Shown here: one piece after another, positions 1 through 8,931 of the stretch
How positions within the stretch are numbered: the stretch's first letter is position 1
Layout: every line of letters starts with the position of its first letter
Origin: CAMTUW01 sp947085035
Lineage (GTDB): Bacteria > Actinomycetota > Coriobacteriia > Anaerosomatales > PHET01
DNA length: 40,993 nt
Assembly (NCBI GenBank): GCA_947085035.1
Contig: CAMTUW010000019.1
Location: 1-40,993, forward strand
Reading direction: 5' to 3'
Position numbers and translations under genes: made by a program
Notes under the pieces: generated by a model
The model's input: only the letters and a program-made list of their open reading frames with translations
Told to the model about the DNA's origin: nothing
Databases searched by the model: none

Positions 1-1
1 C

Positions 2-271
2 ATCAAAGAGTCGTTCGAGACATTCGACGACGTCAGCGAGATCTACACCGAGTTCCTTGAGGGTCCGGGGCGCATTCCGGCAACCGATCTGCGTGCGCTG
101 GTGAACGGAGCTCCGTACCTCAGCCCAGACGCACAGGAGACGATCTTCGAGGCGCTCGCGTCCGCATCGCTGCAGGCATTGGCATCCTCGAAACCCGGCC
201 CCGAAATCGAGACCAGCCTCACCCAGGAGCAGTGGGATGCCTTCGTCACGAATATACGTGGCGCACAATGA
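2..271 (+). CDS. 3' end of an unidentified protein (partial)
   Basis: An open frame enters from the left edge and ends at TGA 269-271, giving the last 89 residues of a protein. The translated tail is acidic and soluble, with no membrane segment, cysteine pair or recognisable catalytic motif; it ends ...WDAFVTNIRGAQ. Codon use fits the strand and the neighbouring genes, so I regard the frame as real. I do not recognise the family, and the missing N-terminal part would decide it. It sits just upstream of a secreted protein and the polysaccharide cluster, which does not by itself show that it belongs to that pathway. Confidence 0.6.
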   Translation: MKESFETFDDVSEIYTEFLEGPGRIPATDLRALVNGAPYLSPDAQETIFEALASASLQALASSKPGPEIETSLTQEQWDAFVTNIRGAQ

Positions 272-342
272 TGTATAGTAGCCCTGTTACGAGGGCAAGA
301 AGTCGCTCCGCGCGGCATCATTCCACATCAGGGGGTAGGATC

Positions 343-948
343 ATGCGTCGCATCTTGGTCACGACTCTGGCTTTCGCGTTGGTGCTTTCGTTCGGCGCAT
401 CAGCTTCCGCGTCGGTCGCTCCGAGTAGCACCGGTATGCTCCGGGAGCAGGTCGCATCGCAAGAGATGATCAACGCGCTGCTGGGTAACACCAAGAGCAG
501 CTTGCATGTATCGTCCATCACGTTCGGCAAGGTCGCGAAGACGACCTCGAAGGCCACCATCCCGATCACGGTTCGCACCAAAGGCGGCTCGATTGTCAGG
601 GGTGTGCTGGTCATGTATCGCTTCGAGAAGAGGTGGTACTTCCACTCGATCACTCGTGGCACGAAACCGCGCGGCATCTCAACCGTCAAGATTCCGGCCG
701 GTATCACGACCTCGGTCGTCAAGAACGCTATCGTGGAACAGCGTGAGCACCAGTGGATGCTTCAGGGCATCGTCAACGGCGGCTACAAGAAGCTCACCGT
801 GACCGGGCGCGGCAGCAACTGGAACACGCGGCGTGTCAGTGTCCGGCTCTCAGGCGGTACACGTGATGCCACCACCGGCCGCGTCTACGCCTACAGCAAG
901 ACGGCGACCAACGGCAAGAGGTACTGGTTCATCAGCAGCCTGAAGTAA
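343..948 (+). CDS. small secreted protein of unknown function
   Basis: This encodes a 201-residue protein with a classical Sec signal peptide: MRR, a hydrophobic core (ILVTTLAFALVLSFG) and a likely cleavage site after ASASA near residue 23. The frame stays open upstream to 232, but ATG 343 is preceded by a purine-rich GGGGGTAGGA and gives the signal peptide, so I chose it. The mature part is basic and rich in Ser, Thr and beta-branched residues, with no cysteine pair or catalytic motif that I recognise; it looks like an exported beta-rich domain. It lies 38 bp before the chain-length regulator, so it may be co-transcribed with the polysaccharide genes. Function unknown. Confidence 0.7.
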   Translation: MRRILVTTLAFALVLSFGASASASVAPSSTGMLREQVASQEMINALLGNTKSSLHVSSITFGKVAKTTSKATIPITVRTKGGSIVRGVLVMYRFEKRWYFHSITRGTKPRGISTVKIPAGITTSVVKNAIVEQREHQWMLQGIVNGGYKKLTVTGRGSNWNTRRVSVRLSGGTRDATTGRVYAYSKTATNGKRYWFISSLK

Positions 949-986
949 CAGTCGTATCGAAGCAATTGATCCGGAAGAACCAGCCT

Positions 987-2957
987 GTGGAGCTCAAGGA
1001 CTACCTGCGCGTCATCCGCGCCCGAATGTGGGTCATCGTCACGGCGGTTCTGATAGTCACCGTGACCGCCGTGGTGGCCAGTCTGCTGACTCCGAAGGTC
1101 TACCAGGGCGATGCGAGCATCCTCATCACCGAGAAGGACACCGGTGCAGCGCTTGCCGGGGTGGTGCTCAATGAGCTGTCGGCCCAGCCGGAGCGCGGGC
1201 TCCAGACCCAGGTGCGGCTCATGCAACTGCCGCCTATCGCCGAGCGGGTCATCCGCAAGCTGAACCTGCGGATCAAGCCTGAAGAGCTCATGGAGCGAGT
1301 CACGGTCTCGCCCGATGGTCAGACGAACCTGGTGACTGTTTCGGTCACCGACTCCAACCCACGCCGCGCCGCTGCGACAGCTAACGAGTTCGCGGCGCAG
1401 TACGTCGCGTGGTCACGCGACATGAAGCGAGAGACCCTGACCAACGCCTTGGATGAGGTGGACGCGCGCCTGACCGAGGCCAAGATCGAGATTCTCGACC
1501 TGGGTCAGAAGATGAACTCCAGCGACGGAAACGACCTGCAGAATCAGCTCAAGGCAGCTGTCGCCGAGCAGACACGGCTCATCGACGAGCTGGCGCGACT
1601 CACCAGTCAAGCACAAAGGGAGCCTACGGCCACCGTCACCATCGGGATCCAGATCAGGATCTCGACCACCCGCAGACAACTAGTCGACGTCAGGGCACAG
1701 ATACTGGATCTGGGCTCACGCATCGCGTCTGCGGGAGATGCGCAAAACAACAAGGAACTGATTGCACAGCTCCAGATAGCCACAGGCCTTTATACGACGC
1801 TCGCCCAGAAGTACGAAACGCTCAAGGTCAGCGAGCAGCTCGAGGGCGGCGCCGGCCGCGTGGTGGCGCAAGCCTCCGTCGACCCCGATCCCGTGTCGCC
1901 CCAGCCGCTGCGAAACGGCGTGTTGGGATTTTTTGTTGGACTGGTGTTTGGCCTGGGTATGGCGTTTCTCTTCGAGTACCTGGACAACACCATCAAGTCG
2001 ACCGAAGAGGCCGAGCAGCTCTTTGGCGCGCCGGTGCTGGGCAGCATCCCCACCGAGCAGTTCGAGAAGGACGAGTCGCGACGGCTCACCATCGTGGAGC
2101 ACCCCGGATCGCGCGCGGCCGAAGCGTATCGCGCCCTTCGAAACAGCATCGACTTCGTGAACTTCGAGCGCGATATCAAGACGATGCTCGTCACGTCTGC
2201 CGCCCCCGGCGAGGGCAAGTCGACGGTCTCTGCGAACCTGGCGGCGAGCCTTGCCATGACGGGCGCGCGAGTCGTGCTCATCAACTGCGACTTCCGCCGC
2301 CCCACCACCGATCAGTTCTTCCGGGTCGACAACCAGCTGGGACTCTCTGACGTCTTGGCGGGGCGCATCGATCTGCAGGCGGCGCTACAGGTGCCCGGTG
2401 ACGAGAACCTCAAGGTGCTCACCCCCGGGAAGATGCCACCCAACCCTTCAGAGCTGCTTGGTTCCGAGAAGATGATCGCACTGATCGAGACGCTCAAGGC
2501 GGACCACGACTGGATCATCGTCGACTCACCACCGCTGCTGGCCGTTGCCGATGCAGCGGCCACAGCCCGCTGGACAGACGGCGTGCTGATGGTCACGCGC
2601 GGCGGGGTCTCGACGCACCCGGCCGCCGTGAACGCGCGAGACATACTGGACAAGGTGGGCGCGCGGATACTGGGCGTTGTGGTGTGGGGGATCGATGAGC
2701 GAGGTAAGAGCGGTGGGTACTACGGCGGCCACTACTTCGGGTACTACGGCGTGGGACCGCTGGCTGACTCGGGCGCGCGGAGCACGCTGGGGATGAGCGC
2801 CACTGACGCTGCAGCGCCTGAGAGTCGCCCGGCGAGCGGCGTGGCGCGATGGATGAGCGGGTGGCGACTGGGTGTGGTGGTGTTCGTGGCGACCGCGGGC
2901 GTGTTGGCTGTGGTCGCGATGGTCCTGAACGCGCAGGGCGGATGGTTCGCGCTGTGA
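987..2957 (+). CDS. Wzz/BY-kinase: polysaccharide chain-length regulator with tyrosine autokinase
   Basis: The protein combines a Wzz-type periplasmic regulator with a cytoplasmic bacterial tyrosine kinase; such proteins control chain length and export of capsule or exopolysaccharide with Wzx and Wzy. From GTG 987 (656 aa): a Wzz domain starting ELKDYLRVIRAR, TM1 near residues 14-34, a long coiled-coil-rich extracytoplasmic part, a proline-containing stretch and TM2 near 310-331. The kinase follows with Walker A (PGEGKS) near 406-412, Walker A' (INCDFRRP) near 433 and Walker B (IIVDSPP) near 510. A tyrosine cluster (GGYYGGHYFGYYG, about 575-590) is the expected autophosphorylation site. Unusually, about 65 more residues follow, with a third hydrophobic helix near 625-648. 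A TTG at 966 is in frame, but the GGAAG spacing and the family N-terminus favour GTG 987. Confidence 0.93.
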   Translation: MELKDYLRVIRARMWVIVTAVLIVTVTAVVASLLTPKVYQGDASILITEKDTGAALAGVVLNELSAQPERGLQTQVRLMQLPPIAERVIRKLNLRIKPEELMERVTVSPDGQTNLVTVSVTDSNPRRAAATANEFAAQYVAWSRDMKRETLTNALDEVDARLTEAKIEILDLGQKMNSSDGNDLQNQLKAAVAEQTRLIDELARLTSQAQREPTATVTIGIQIRISTTRRQLVDVRAQILDLGSRIASAGDAQNNKELIAQLQIATGLYTTLAQKYETLKVSEQLEGGAGRVVAQASVDPDPVSPQPLRNGVLGFFVGLVFGLGMAFLFEYLDNTIKSTEEAEQLFGAPVLGSIPTEQFEKDESRRLTIVEHPGSRAAEAYRALRNSIDFVNFERDIKTMLVTSAAPGEGKSTVSANLAASLAMTGARVVLINCDFRRPTTDQFFRVDNQLGLSDVLAGRIDLQAALQVPGDENLKVLTPGKMPPNPSELLGSEKMIALIETLKADHDWIIVDSPPLLAVADAAATARWTDGVLMVTRGGVSTHPAAVNARDILDKVGARILGVVVWGIDERGKSGGYYGGHYFGYYGVGPLADSGARSTLGMSATDAAAPESRPASGVARWMSGWRLGVVVFVATAGVLAVVAMVLNAQGGWFAL

Positions 2958-2977
2958 GCGGGGGTTCGCGAGGCCCG

Positions 2978-3778
2978 ATGTCCGCTAGTCAGCGTATTCC
3001 TCACGTCTTCCATTACTGCTGGTTCGGGGGTGCCGTGAAGCCGCCGATTGTAGTCGAGTGCATCGCGTCTTGGCGCAGACTCATGCCGGGTTGGGAGATC
3101 ATCGAGTGGAACGAATCGAACTACGTGCTTGGCAAAGTGCCGTATGTGCTTGAGGCATACGAGGAGCGTATGTGGGCTTTCGTCTCGGATTACGCACGAT
3201 TCGACATACTGCTTGCCCACGGTGGCGTGTACATGGATACGGATGTTGAGCTGCTCAAGGCGATACCGGACTGGGTGTTCGACAATGATGCGTTCACCGG
3301 CATGGATACAGGAGCCATCGTAAGTCCTGGCCTGATGCTCGGGTGCGTCGCCAATCATGCATTTGCTGCTGAAGTCCTTGAATCGTATGAGCGGGATCAT
3401 TTCCTCGTTGATGGACGGCTGAACAGGCAGACCGTCAACTACCGTGTCACGGAGATTTTGGAACGGCACGGATTCCGTCGAGTAGATGAGTTGCAGCGGG
3501 TTGCGGGGGTGACCGTGTATCCTGCGGAGTACTTCTGCGGTTATGACGTAGACATCTTTGAGCCCTACATCACCCCGAAGACCGTATCGATGCATCACTA
3601 TGCGCACAGCTGGGGAGGTCGCTATGAACGCCTTCGTCGACGTGCGCAAGGGGCACTGAAGCGAGCTCTAGGGACAGCGAACTACCGGCGATTGCTCCAG
3701 CTGAAACGTCATCTAATTGGAGTGCGCTCGACTGCGAGAGCGGCAGTCGAGCGGTCACGCAAGGACGGGCCCGCATGA
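2978..3778 (+). CDS. glycosyltransferase of the Gly_transf_sug / capsular polysaccharide type
   Basis: This 266-aa protein looks like a small GT-A glycosyltransferase of the DXD-sugar-binding type (TcdA/TcdB-like, Och1-like superfamily). It begins with the typical IPHVFHYCWFGG strand. The family core, in which an Arg-containing helix (SDYARFDILLAHGG) leads into the metal- and nucleotide-sugar-binding DXD motif VYMDTDVELL, sits around residue 85. A basic C-terminal tail may contact the membrane. It should add one sugar to the lipid-linked repeat unit in the cytoplasm; donor and acceptor cannot be read from sequence. ATG 2978 has a nearby GAGG. GTG 2954, overlapping the kinase stop as GTGA, is an alternative start. 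Confidence 0.88.
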   Translation: MSASQRIPHVFHYCWFGGAVKPPIVVECIASWRRLMPGWEIIEWNESNYVLGKVPYVLEAYEERMWAFVSDYARFDILLAHGGVYMDTDVELLKAIPDWVFDNDAFTGMDTGAIVSPGLMLGCVANHAFAAEVLESYERDHFLVDGRLNRQTVNYRVTEILERHGFRRVDELQRVAGVTVYPAEYFCGYDVDIFEPYITPKTVSMHHYAHSWGGRYERLRRRAQGALKRALGTANYRRLLQLKRHLIGVRSTARAAVERSRKDGPA

Positions 3779-3839
3779 TTCCAGGCTCTGACGTGCAGAA
3801 AGATTCTGCGGGCTTGAGCAACCCGCTGGGTTGGTCATC

Positions 3840-4937
3840 ATGAGGGTCGGAATATTAACTTTCCATCGAGCGCTCAACTACGGTGCAGTGCTACAGGCCT
3901 ATGCACTACAGCGCGCATTGACTCGACTTGGCGCGGACTGTGAGGTCATCGACTATCGGTGTGCGGCGCTCGAGCGGACGTATCGGCCGCTCCACGTACA
4001 TGAGCCCACGATGAAGGGACTTATCGCGACCATCATCTACCTGCCGATTCGCCTTTCGCGACGAGCCAAGTTCGCATCTTTCAGACGTCGTCACCTAGTG
4101 CTCTCTTGTACGACTTATGTCCGTGAGACCCTCTCCGAGGCGAACTCAGCGTTCGACTGTTTTGTTGTGGGCAGTGACCAGGTGTGGAACCCTGATCTCA
4201 CGGATGGAGACAGTAGTTACTTCCTGGACTTCGTCGATGACCCCTTGAGCAAAGTCTCCTATGCGGCAAGCCTAGGTAGGAGTTCGTCCCTACAGGCGCA
4301 TGCTCAGACATACAAAACCATGTTGAGCGACTTCCGTGCGATCTCGGTCCGCGAGTGTGATAGTAGAGACTATCTGGAAACGCTACTGGCTCGCGAGGTG
4401 ACTTGGGTGCTGGATCCAGTGCTGCTGGACCGCCCCGACCACTTCTATGCGATTGCCAAGGCGCCCACCGATAAGACGCCGTACATCTTCGCGTACTGTC
4501 TGCACGAGACGGACTTGTATCGATACGTGGAGCATCTGAGACGGATGACGGGCCTCCGCGTGGTCTACGTGCCGGAGAGCATACGCACCCGAATACCCGG
4601 GACGAAAGTCATGATACTTTCGCCTGAGGAGTTCCTAGGCTACATCCGCGACGCTGCGTACGTCGTTACGGACTCATACCACGTGGTAGCCCTATCGATT
4701 CTGTTCGGGCGTAACTTCAAGGCGCAGCTGAAACATGCGCTTCCCGAGCTCAACTCTCGCCTGACGTCCCTTCTCCGCCAGTTGGAGCTCGATGCACAGA
4801 TCATCACGGAGAAGGACTACGAGAGCACAGCGCTCCCAGCAATGGACTACAAACGTGTCTCCGAGTCACTGAAGGTTGCATCGACGCTCTCGATGGAGTA
4901 CCTCCTGAACGCCCTGACACGTGGGGATCGGAAATGA
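3840..4937 (+). CDS. polysaccharide pyruvyl transferase family protein
   Basis: A 365-aa protein of the CsaB/WcaK-like polysaccharide pyruvyl transferase family, which transfers pyruvate from phosphoenolpyruvate to sugars as a ketal and gives the polymer negative charge. Supporting motifs are the N-terminal GILTFHRALNYGAVLQAYAL, the highly characteristic VGSDQVWNPD near residue 109, YAASLG near 138 and the C-terminal VTDSYHVVALSILFGR. ATG 3840 is preferred over an in-frame TTG 3831; neither has a strong ribosome site. The wzy-like gene overlaps its stop codon (ATGA). Family members often lie beside FrhB-like genes, as here (6187). Acceptor sugar unknown. Confidence 0.9.
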   Translation: MRVGILTFHRALNYGAVLQAYALQRALTRLGADCEVIDYRCAALERTYRPLHVHEPTMKGLIATIIYLPIRLSRRAKFASFRRRHLVLSCTTYVRETLSEANSAFDCFVVGSDQVWNPDLTDGDSSYFLDFVDDPLSKVSYAASLGRSSSLQAHAQTYKTMLSDFRAISVRECDSRDYLETLLAREVTWVLDPVLLDRPDHFYAIAKAPTDKTPYIFAYCLHETDLYRYVEHLRRMTGLRVVYVPESIRTRIPGTKVMILSPEEFLGYIRDAAYVVTDSYHVVALSILFGRNFKAQLKHALPELNSRLTSLLRQLELDAQIITEKDYESTALPAMDYKRVSESLKVASTLSMEYLLNALTRGDRK

Positions 4938-6190
4938 CAGACGGACCTCAGCCACACGAGCGCTTACGATTCGGCCCCGCATCGCTGCTCTACGCGGTAA
5001 CCTGCGCTGCGATCATCTTCAGCGGTTCACTGTACGGCTTCGCCGCGCCGTACCTCCTTCTGGCGGCGATCGCGCTCGTGGTATGGATGAATCTGACGCC
5101 CATGAAAGAGGATCGGGGCTATTTCAACTCAGCAGCCCTCACGCCGTTCCTTCTTCTCTTGGCCTTTTGTCTATTCATTCTGTGGCAGGCATCGATCGCC
5201 TATGCCCCGGACCTGACACTTATCTACTTGCGACGGTTCATCGTCTTTTCAACGCTGCTACTGTTCATTCCGAGACCCGAAGTGTGTCGGCTGACTGTAA
5301 AGATGTGCAAGTACTACAGCTTCGTGGTGGCCGCATCGATTATCGTGATGACGCTTGCGACTGGAGCGAAGAGCGGCGGACTCGTCGGGGACTATCAGTT
5401 CGGAGGGATGTTGATGTCGGTCGCGTGCATCCTCTTCCTCGTGGATTACCTTCATGACCGGGGCAGAATTTTCGACATTCTTGGGTTCGCACTGGCGACG
5501 ACTGGACTGTTCATTAGCGGCAAGAGGATGTTCGCACTGATTGTGTTGTTCAGCTTCGTCGGACTGTACTTCGTGTCTGTCGAGCGCGGGAAGTTGCCGC
5601 GCGTTTTGAAACTCTCAGCCGTGGGGGCGAGTGTGGTTGGGGTCCTGTACCTCGCCGTGGAGCCCGTTCGCGACCTAGTCCAGAGGCTGGGCCTGTTCGC
5701 CTTGGGTGAGGTGGTGGCGACGAGTGGCAGAAGCGTGCTGTGGGCGATGGCGCTCGATATCTTCCAGTCGAACCGACTTGTCGGCGTCGGGTTCGCTAAC
5801 TTCCTACCGTACTCAGATACCCTTTCGGCGGCTCCCTGGTTTGGGCTATACCACGCCCATAACATCTATCTTCAGTTGCTTGCTGAGACTGGCGTTATCG
5901 GCTTCGGGCTGATGATTACGCTGTTCGGGACGGCGTTCATCAGTTCGTGGCGCCTCTACCGTTTGGCGATCAAGCACGGGGAGCCTACTAACCGGTACGT
6001 GATGATCTGTTCTCTTGCTCTTCAGGCATGGTTCCTTATGTATGGGCTCACTGGCAACGGCATATACGGTTGGCACGAGTTCTTCCTATACATGATCGCG
6101 GTAGCGATGTCGATCTCGGTCAAGATCCGGATGCGTGAGGCGACTGACCGTCCCCTCAGCGGAGTAGTGTTGGATGGCGATGCGCAGTGA
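4934..6190 (+). CDS. O-antigen ligase/polymerase-like membrane protein (Wzy-like)
   Basis: A 418-aa polytopic membrane protein with roughly ten to twelve hydrophobic helices. Its C-terminal half carries the Wzy_C/O-antigen-ligase signature: a Gly-Arg-Ser-Trp type segment (SGRSVLWAMALDIF), GVGFANFLPYS, then the conserved YHAHNIYLQLLAETGVIG in a large extracytoplasmic loop. Proteins of this type polymerise undecaprenyl-linked repeat units on the outer face of the membrane or ligate finished chains. With a Wzx-like flippase and a Wzz/BY-kinase in the same locus, the polymerase role (Wzy) is the better inference. It starts at ATG 4934, overlapping the pyruvyl transferase stop by four bases. Confidence 0.9.
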   Translation: MTDGPQPHERLRFGPASLLYAVTCAAIIFSGSLYGFAAPYLLLAAIALVVWMNLTPMKEDRGYFNSAALTPFLLLLAFCLFILWQASIAYAPDLTLIYLRRFIVFSTLLLFIPRPEVCRLTVKMCKYYSFVVAASIIVMTLATGAKSGGLVGDYQFGGMLMSVACILFLVDYLHDRGRIFDILGFALATTGLFISGKRMFALIVLFSFVGLYFVSVERGKLPRVLKLSAVGASVVGVLYLAVEPVRDLVQRLGLFALGEVVATSGRSVLWAMALDIFQSNRLVGVGFANFLPYSDTLSAAPWFGLYHAHNIYLQLLAETGVIGFGLMITLFGTAFISSWRLYRLAIKHGEPTNRYVMICSLALQAWFLMYGLTGNGIYGWHEFFLYMIAVAMSISVKIRMREATDRPLSGVVLDGDAQ

Positions 6191-7137
6191 TTGCGGTATA
6201 TGCAGCATGGAATCGCGACGAAGCGGTTCGCGTCGCCAGTACGTCCGGCGGCGTCTTCCATCCACTCTGCAAGCTGATAGTCGGTCGGGGTGGCGTCGTG
6301 TACGGCGCCCGCTTCGACTCGACGATGCGGGTGATTCACGGCAGGGCCGAGACGATGGACGAGTGCAACCGGTTTGCGGGCTCGAAGTACGTGCAAAGCG
6401 ACATGCGCGGTTGCATGCAAAGCGTTAGAGAGGACCTGCGCGCCGGCAAAGCCGTCTTGTTCTCGGGCACGCCCTGCCAGGTGGCAGGCCTTCGATCCTA
6501 CCTGTGCCTAACGCGAACAAGCGGGGACCTGCTCACCGTCGAGGTTATTTGCCACGGCGTTCCGAGTCCGCGCGTTTGGCGGGACCATATCGCATTGGTG
6601 GAGGTGCACATTGGTGCGCGTGTGCGGGACTACCGGTTTCGGGACAAGGCGAACGGATGGCACCACCCGCGACACTGCGCTGTTACGGATGTCGGTGAAG
6701 TCGCTAATCGTACAGTCTCCGCATTTACTGACGTGTTCGACTTCAACTACGCTTTACGTTCGAGCTGTCACGACTGCCCCTTCGCCACGCCCGAAAGAGG
6801 CGCAGATCTCACAATCGGTGACTACTGGGGCATCGAGCGGTATCACCCTGAGCTTGACGACGGTCGAGGCGTTTCGATTGTCCTTGTGAACACCGCAACA
6901 GGACGGATTGCACTTGGCGCTACTGGCGGCGACCTTGAGCTTGTGGAGATTACGCTCGATGAGTTCGCCGCTCCCAACCTGCATCAACCCACGCCCCCAT
7001 CGCCCCGTAGGCGGGCCTTCTGGCAAGCCTATCGGCGGGGAGGCTACGAAAACGCGGTCAGGCGCTACACGGATTACGGATTCGTCAGGCGGAACCTGCG
7101 TAGACTGCGGCGGGCTGTACGGGCGGTGGCAAGGTGA
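6187..7137 (+). CDS. coenzyme F420 hydrogenase/dehydrogenase beta-subunit-like protein (FrhB/FdhB C-terminal domain)
   Basis: A 316-aa flavin- and iron-sulfur-type oxidoreductase domain as in FrhB/FdhB. It has STSGGVFHPL near the N-terminus, LFSGTPCQVAGLRSYL near residue 94, the VICHGVPSPRVW segment and the cluster-binding CHDCPFATPERGADLTIGDYWG near 190-211. Family members in polysaccharide loci normally have a 2[4Fe-4S] ferredoxin domain fused at their N-terminus. Here that domain is missing, and a separate ferredoxin gene follows immediately (7134-7352). The gene starts at GTG 6187, overlapping the wzy stop as GTGA. The substrate is unknown; a redox step on a sugar or a link to the nearby pyruvyl transferase are guesses. 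Confidence 0.88.
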   Translation: MIAVYAAWNRDEAVRVASTSGGVFHPLCKLIVGRGGVVYGARFDSTMRVIHGRAETMDECNRFAGSKYVQSDMRGCMQSVREDLRAGKAVLFSGTPCQVAGLRSYLCLTRTSGDLLTVEVICHGVPSPRVWRDHIALVEVHIGARVRDYRFRDKANGWHHPRHCAVTDVGEVANRTVSAFTDVFDFNYALRSSCHDCPFATPERGADLTIGDYWGIERYHPELDDGRGVSIVLVNTATGRIALGATGGDLELVEITLDEFAAPNLHQPTPPSPRRRAFWQAYRRGGYENAVRRYTDYGFVRRNLRRLRRAVRAVAR

Positions 7138-7352
7138 AGGCTGATGTTACCGCTGGGGTGCCGGTTCTGTTCTCCTGCCCATCGAAGTGCTGCGGATGCA
7201 CAGCGTGTATGTCCATCTGCGCACGATCGGCGATCTCGATGTGCCCCGACGAGGAAGGCTTCGACTTCCCGATTGTCGATCAGTTGGAGTGCACGAGATG
7301 CCTGCTCTGCATTCGGGTGTGTCCGATGAAGGCCGAACATGCAAAGCCGTGA
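7134..7352 (+). CDS. small 2[4Fe-4S] ferredoxin, separate partner of the FrhB-like protein
   Basis: A 72-aa protein with two 4Fe-4S motifs. Cluster one uses C19, C22, C25 and C29 (CCGCTACMSIC), followed by Ala where ferredoxins usually have Pro. Cluster two is a standard CTRCLLCIRVCP (C53, C56, C59, C63). Between them, DEEGFDFPIVD matches the linker seen in ferredoxin domains fused to FrhB-like proteins. GTG 7134 overlaps the stop of the FrhB-like gene (GTGA), so the two are translationally coupled. It probably supplies electrons to the upstream protein. Compared with fused family members the domain order is reversed and the gene is split. Confidence 0.85.
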   Translation: MKADVTAGVPVLFSCPSKCCGCTACMSICARSAISMCPDEEGFDFPIVDQLECTRCLLCIRVCPMKAEHAKP

Positions 7353-7421
7353 GTGCGAGCTTTTTGACTGGGTGAATCATCCTGTTCGACGGGTGCTCAC
7401 CGGATCATATGGCGTTCCAAG

Positions 7422-8870
7422 GTGAGGCTTTCACCTCGGGCAATCGCCGCCAAGTACAACGCCATGAGCCTTCCAGTACGGGCCGCACTTTGGTTCACGG
7501 TAGCCGGTGTGGCACTGAAGGGCATGGCGACAATCACGACGCCGATCTTCACGCGACTGATGACCACGGATCAGTTTGGGCTGTACAGCCTTACGAGATC
7601 TTGGATGCAAATACTAGCAGTGGTCACCACGCTGTCCTTGGCGTCCGGTGTGTTCAGTAAGGGAATGAGCAAGTACCCGAAGGGGCGCGACGCCTATACA
7701 GCAACCATGCAGACGGTCACGACGGCGCTCGTTCTGTTGTTCTTCGTCGCGTATGCTGTCTTCCACAACTGGATCGACGCTTTCACCGGGCTATCCACCT
7801 TAATTGTTATTGCGGTCTTCGCCGAGCTGCTGTTCACGAATCCGGTCACCTTCTGGATGGCCCGGGAACGCTACGATTTTCGGTACAAACGAGTGGTTCT
7901 AGTCACGCTTCTAATCGCGGGTGGGGTCTCGATTCTGAGTGTTGTGGCAGTCCTATTGGCGGACGATAAGGGTACCGCACGGGTCGTGGCAGGGGCGCTC
8001 GTCCCCGTCGCGGTGGGGGCGTTTATCTACATAGGAAACCTGAAGAGGGCAGGAACCGCCTACGTGCGGAAGTACGCGACGTTTGCGTTGCTCTTCAACC
8101 TGGGCCTGATTCCACACTATCTATCGATGTACGTGCTGGATCAGTTAGACCGAATCATGATTGCTCAGCTGATCGGTTTGTCCGCAGTGGGAGTCTACAG
8201 CGTTGGATACACGGTAGGAATCGCAATTCGGGTGACAACGGATAGTATTTTGAGTGCCTTGATCCCGTGGCAGTATCGGCTGCTCGAGTCCGGCAACCTG
8301 CGCTCGGTCGAACGGCGACTGATGCAAATATTCGGACTCTATGCCTTGCTCATCCTAGTATTCGTCGGATTCGCGCCGGAGTTGGTTGCGGTGCTCGGCG
8401 GTGATGACTACTCGGGTGCGCTGTACGTCATTCCGCCGGTGGCCGTTTCGACATTCTTCATCTTCGCGTACATCATCTTTGGCAACATTGAGATCTACTA
8501 CGATGCCAAGAAGATGATGATGTACGCTTCACCGGTCGCTGCTGTTGTCAATGTCACCTTGAACTACGCTTTCATCCCTAGATTTGGCTACGTCGCCGCA
8601 GCCTACACCACCTTGGCGTGCTATGCCGGCCTTGCCGTGGCGCACTACATCTACATGACTCGCGTCGTAGCGAGCCGTGAGAACGCAGGCCGACTGTTCG
8701 GGACGGGCCGCTTACTCCTAGTGACAATCGCCCTCCTGGGCGGCTCGGCGCTCCTAGTGGCAACGTATCCAGCGGGGGTTCTGCGCTTCGGAATCATGCT
8801 CGGTGTCATCGCTGTTGTCATTGCGAAGCGGCAACAACTGGTGTCGATGTTCAAGAGTCCGCAGGGCTAG
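7422..8870 (+). CDS. Wzx-type polysaccharide flippase (MOP superfamily)
   Basis: A 482-aa integral membrane protein with about 12-14 predicted helices, typical of lipopolysaccharide/exopolysaccharide flippases. The start region (LPVRAALWFTVAGVALKGMATITTPIFTRLMTTDQFGLYSL) is a clear polysaccharide-synthesis flippase N-terminus. Later helices contain YVLDQLDRIMIAQLIGLSAVG, the usual mid-protein signature, and YFIPRFGYVAAAY-like sequence near the C-terminus. It should move undecaprenyl-pyrophosphate-linked repeat units to the outer leaflet for the Wzy-like polymerase. GTG 7422 was chosen because it keeps a short basic leader before TM1; ATG 7464 is possible. The 69-bp gap upstream holds no visible terminator. 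Confidence 0.92.
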   Translation: MRLSPRAIAAKYNAMSLPVRAALWFTVAGVALKGMATITTPIFTRLMTTDQFGLYSLTRSWMQILAVVTTLSLASGVFSKGMSKYPKGRDAYTATMQTVTTALVLLFFVAYAVFHNWIDAFTGLSTLIVIAVFAELLFTNPVTFWMARERYDFRYKRVVLVTLLIAGGVSILSVVAVLLADDKGTARVVAGALVPVAVGAFIYIGNLKRAGTAYVRKYATFALLFNLGLIPHYLSMYVLDQLDRIMIAQLIGLSAVGVYSVGYTVGIAIRVTTDSILSALIPWQYRLLESGNLRSVERRLMQIFGLYALLILVFVGFAPELVAVLGGDDYSGALYVIPPVAVSTFFIFAYIIFGNIEIYYDAKKMMMYASPVAAVVNVTLNYAFIPRFGYVAAAYTTLACYAGLAVAHYIYMTRVVASRENAGRLFGTGRLLLVTIALLGGSALLVATYPAGVLRFGIMLGVIAVVIAKRQQLVSMFKSPQG

Positions 8871-8931
8871 CTTCACGAGCCGTTCATACGCTTGCAGTGC
8901 TCGTCATTCGAGGGAGTTTGGATAGCGCCAA

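Noticed and set aside
2744..3649. Minus-strand open frame of 301 aa opposite the BY-kinase and glycosyltransferase
   Set aside because: No recognisable motif, and the plus strand carries two clear genes in the same space.
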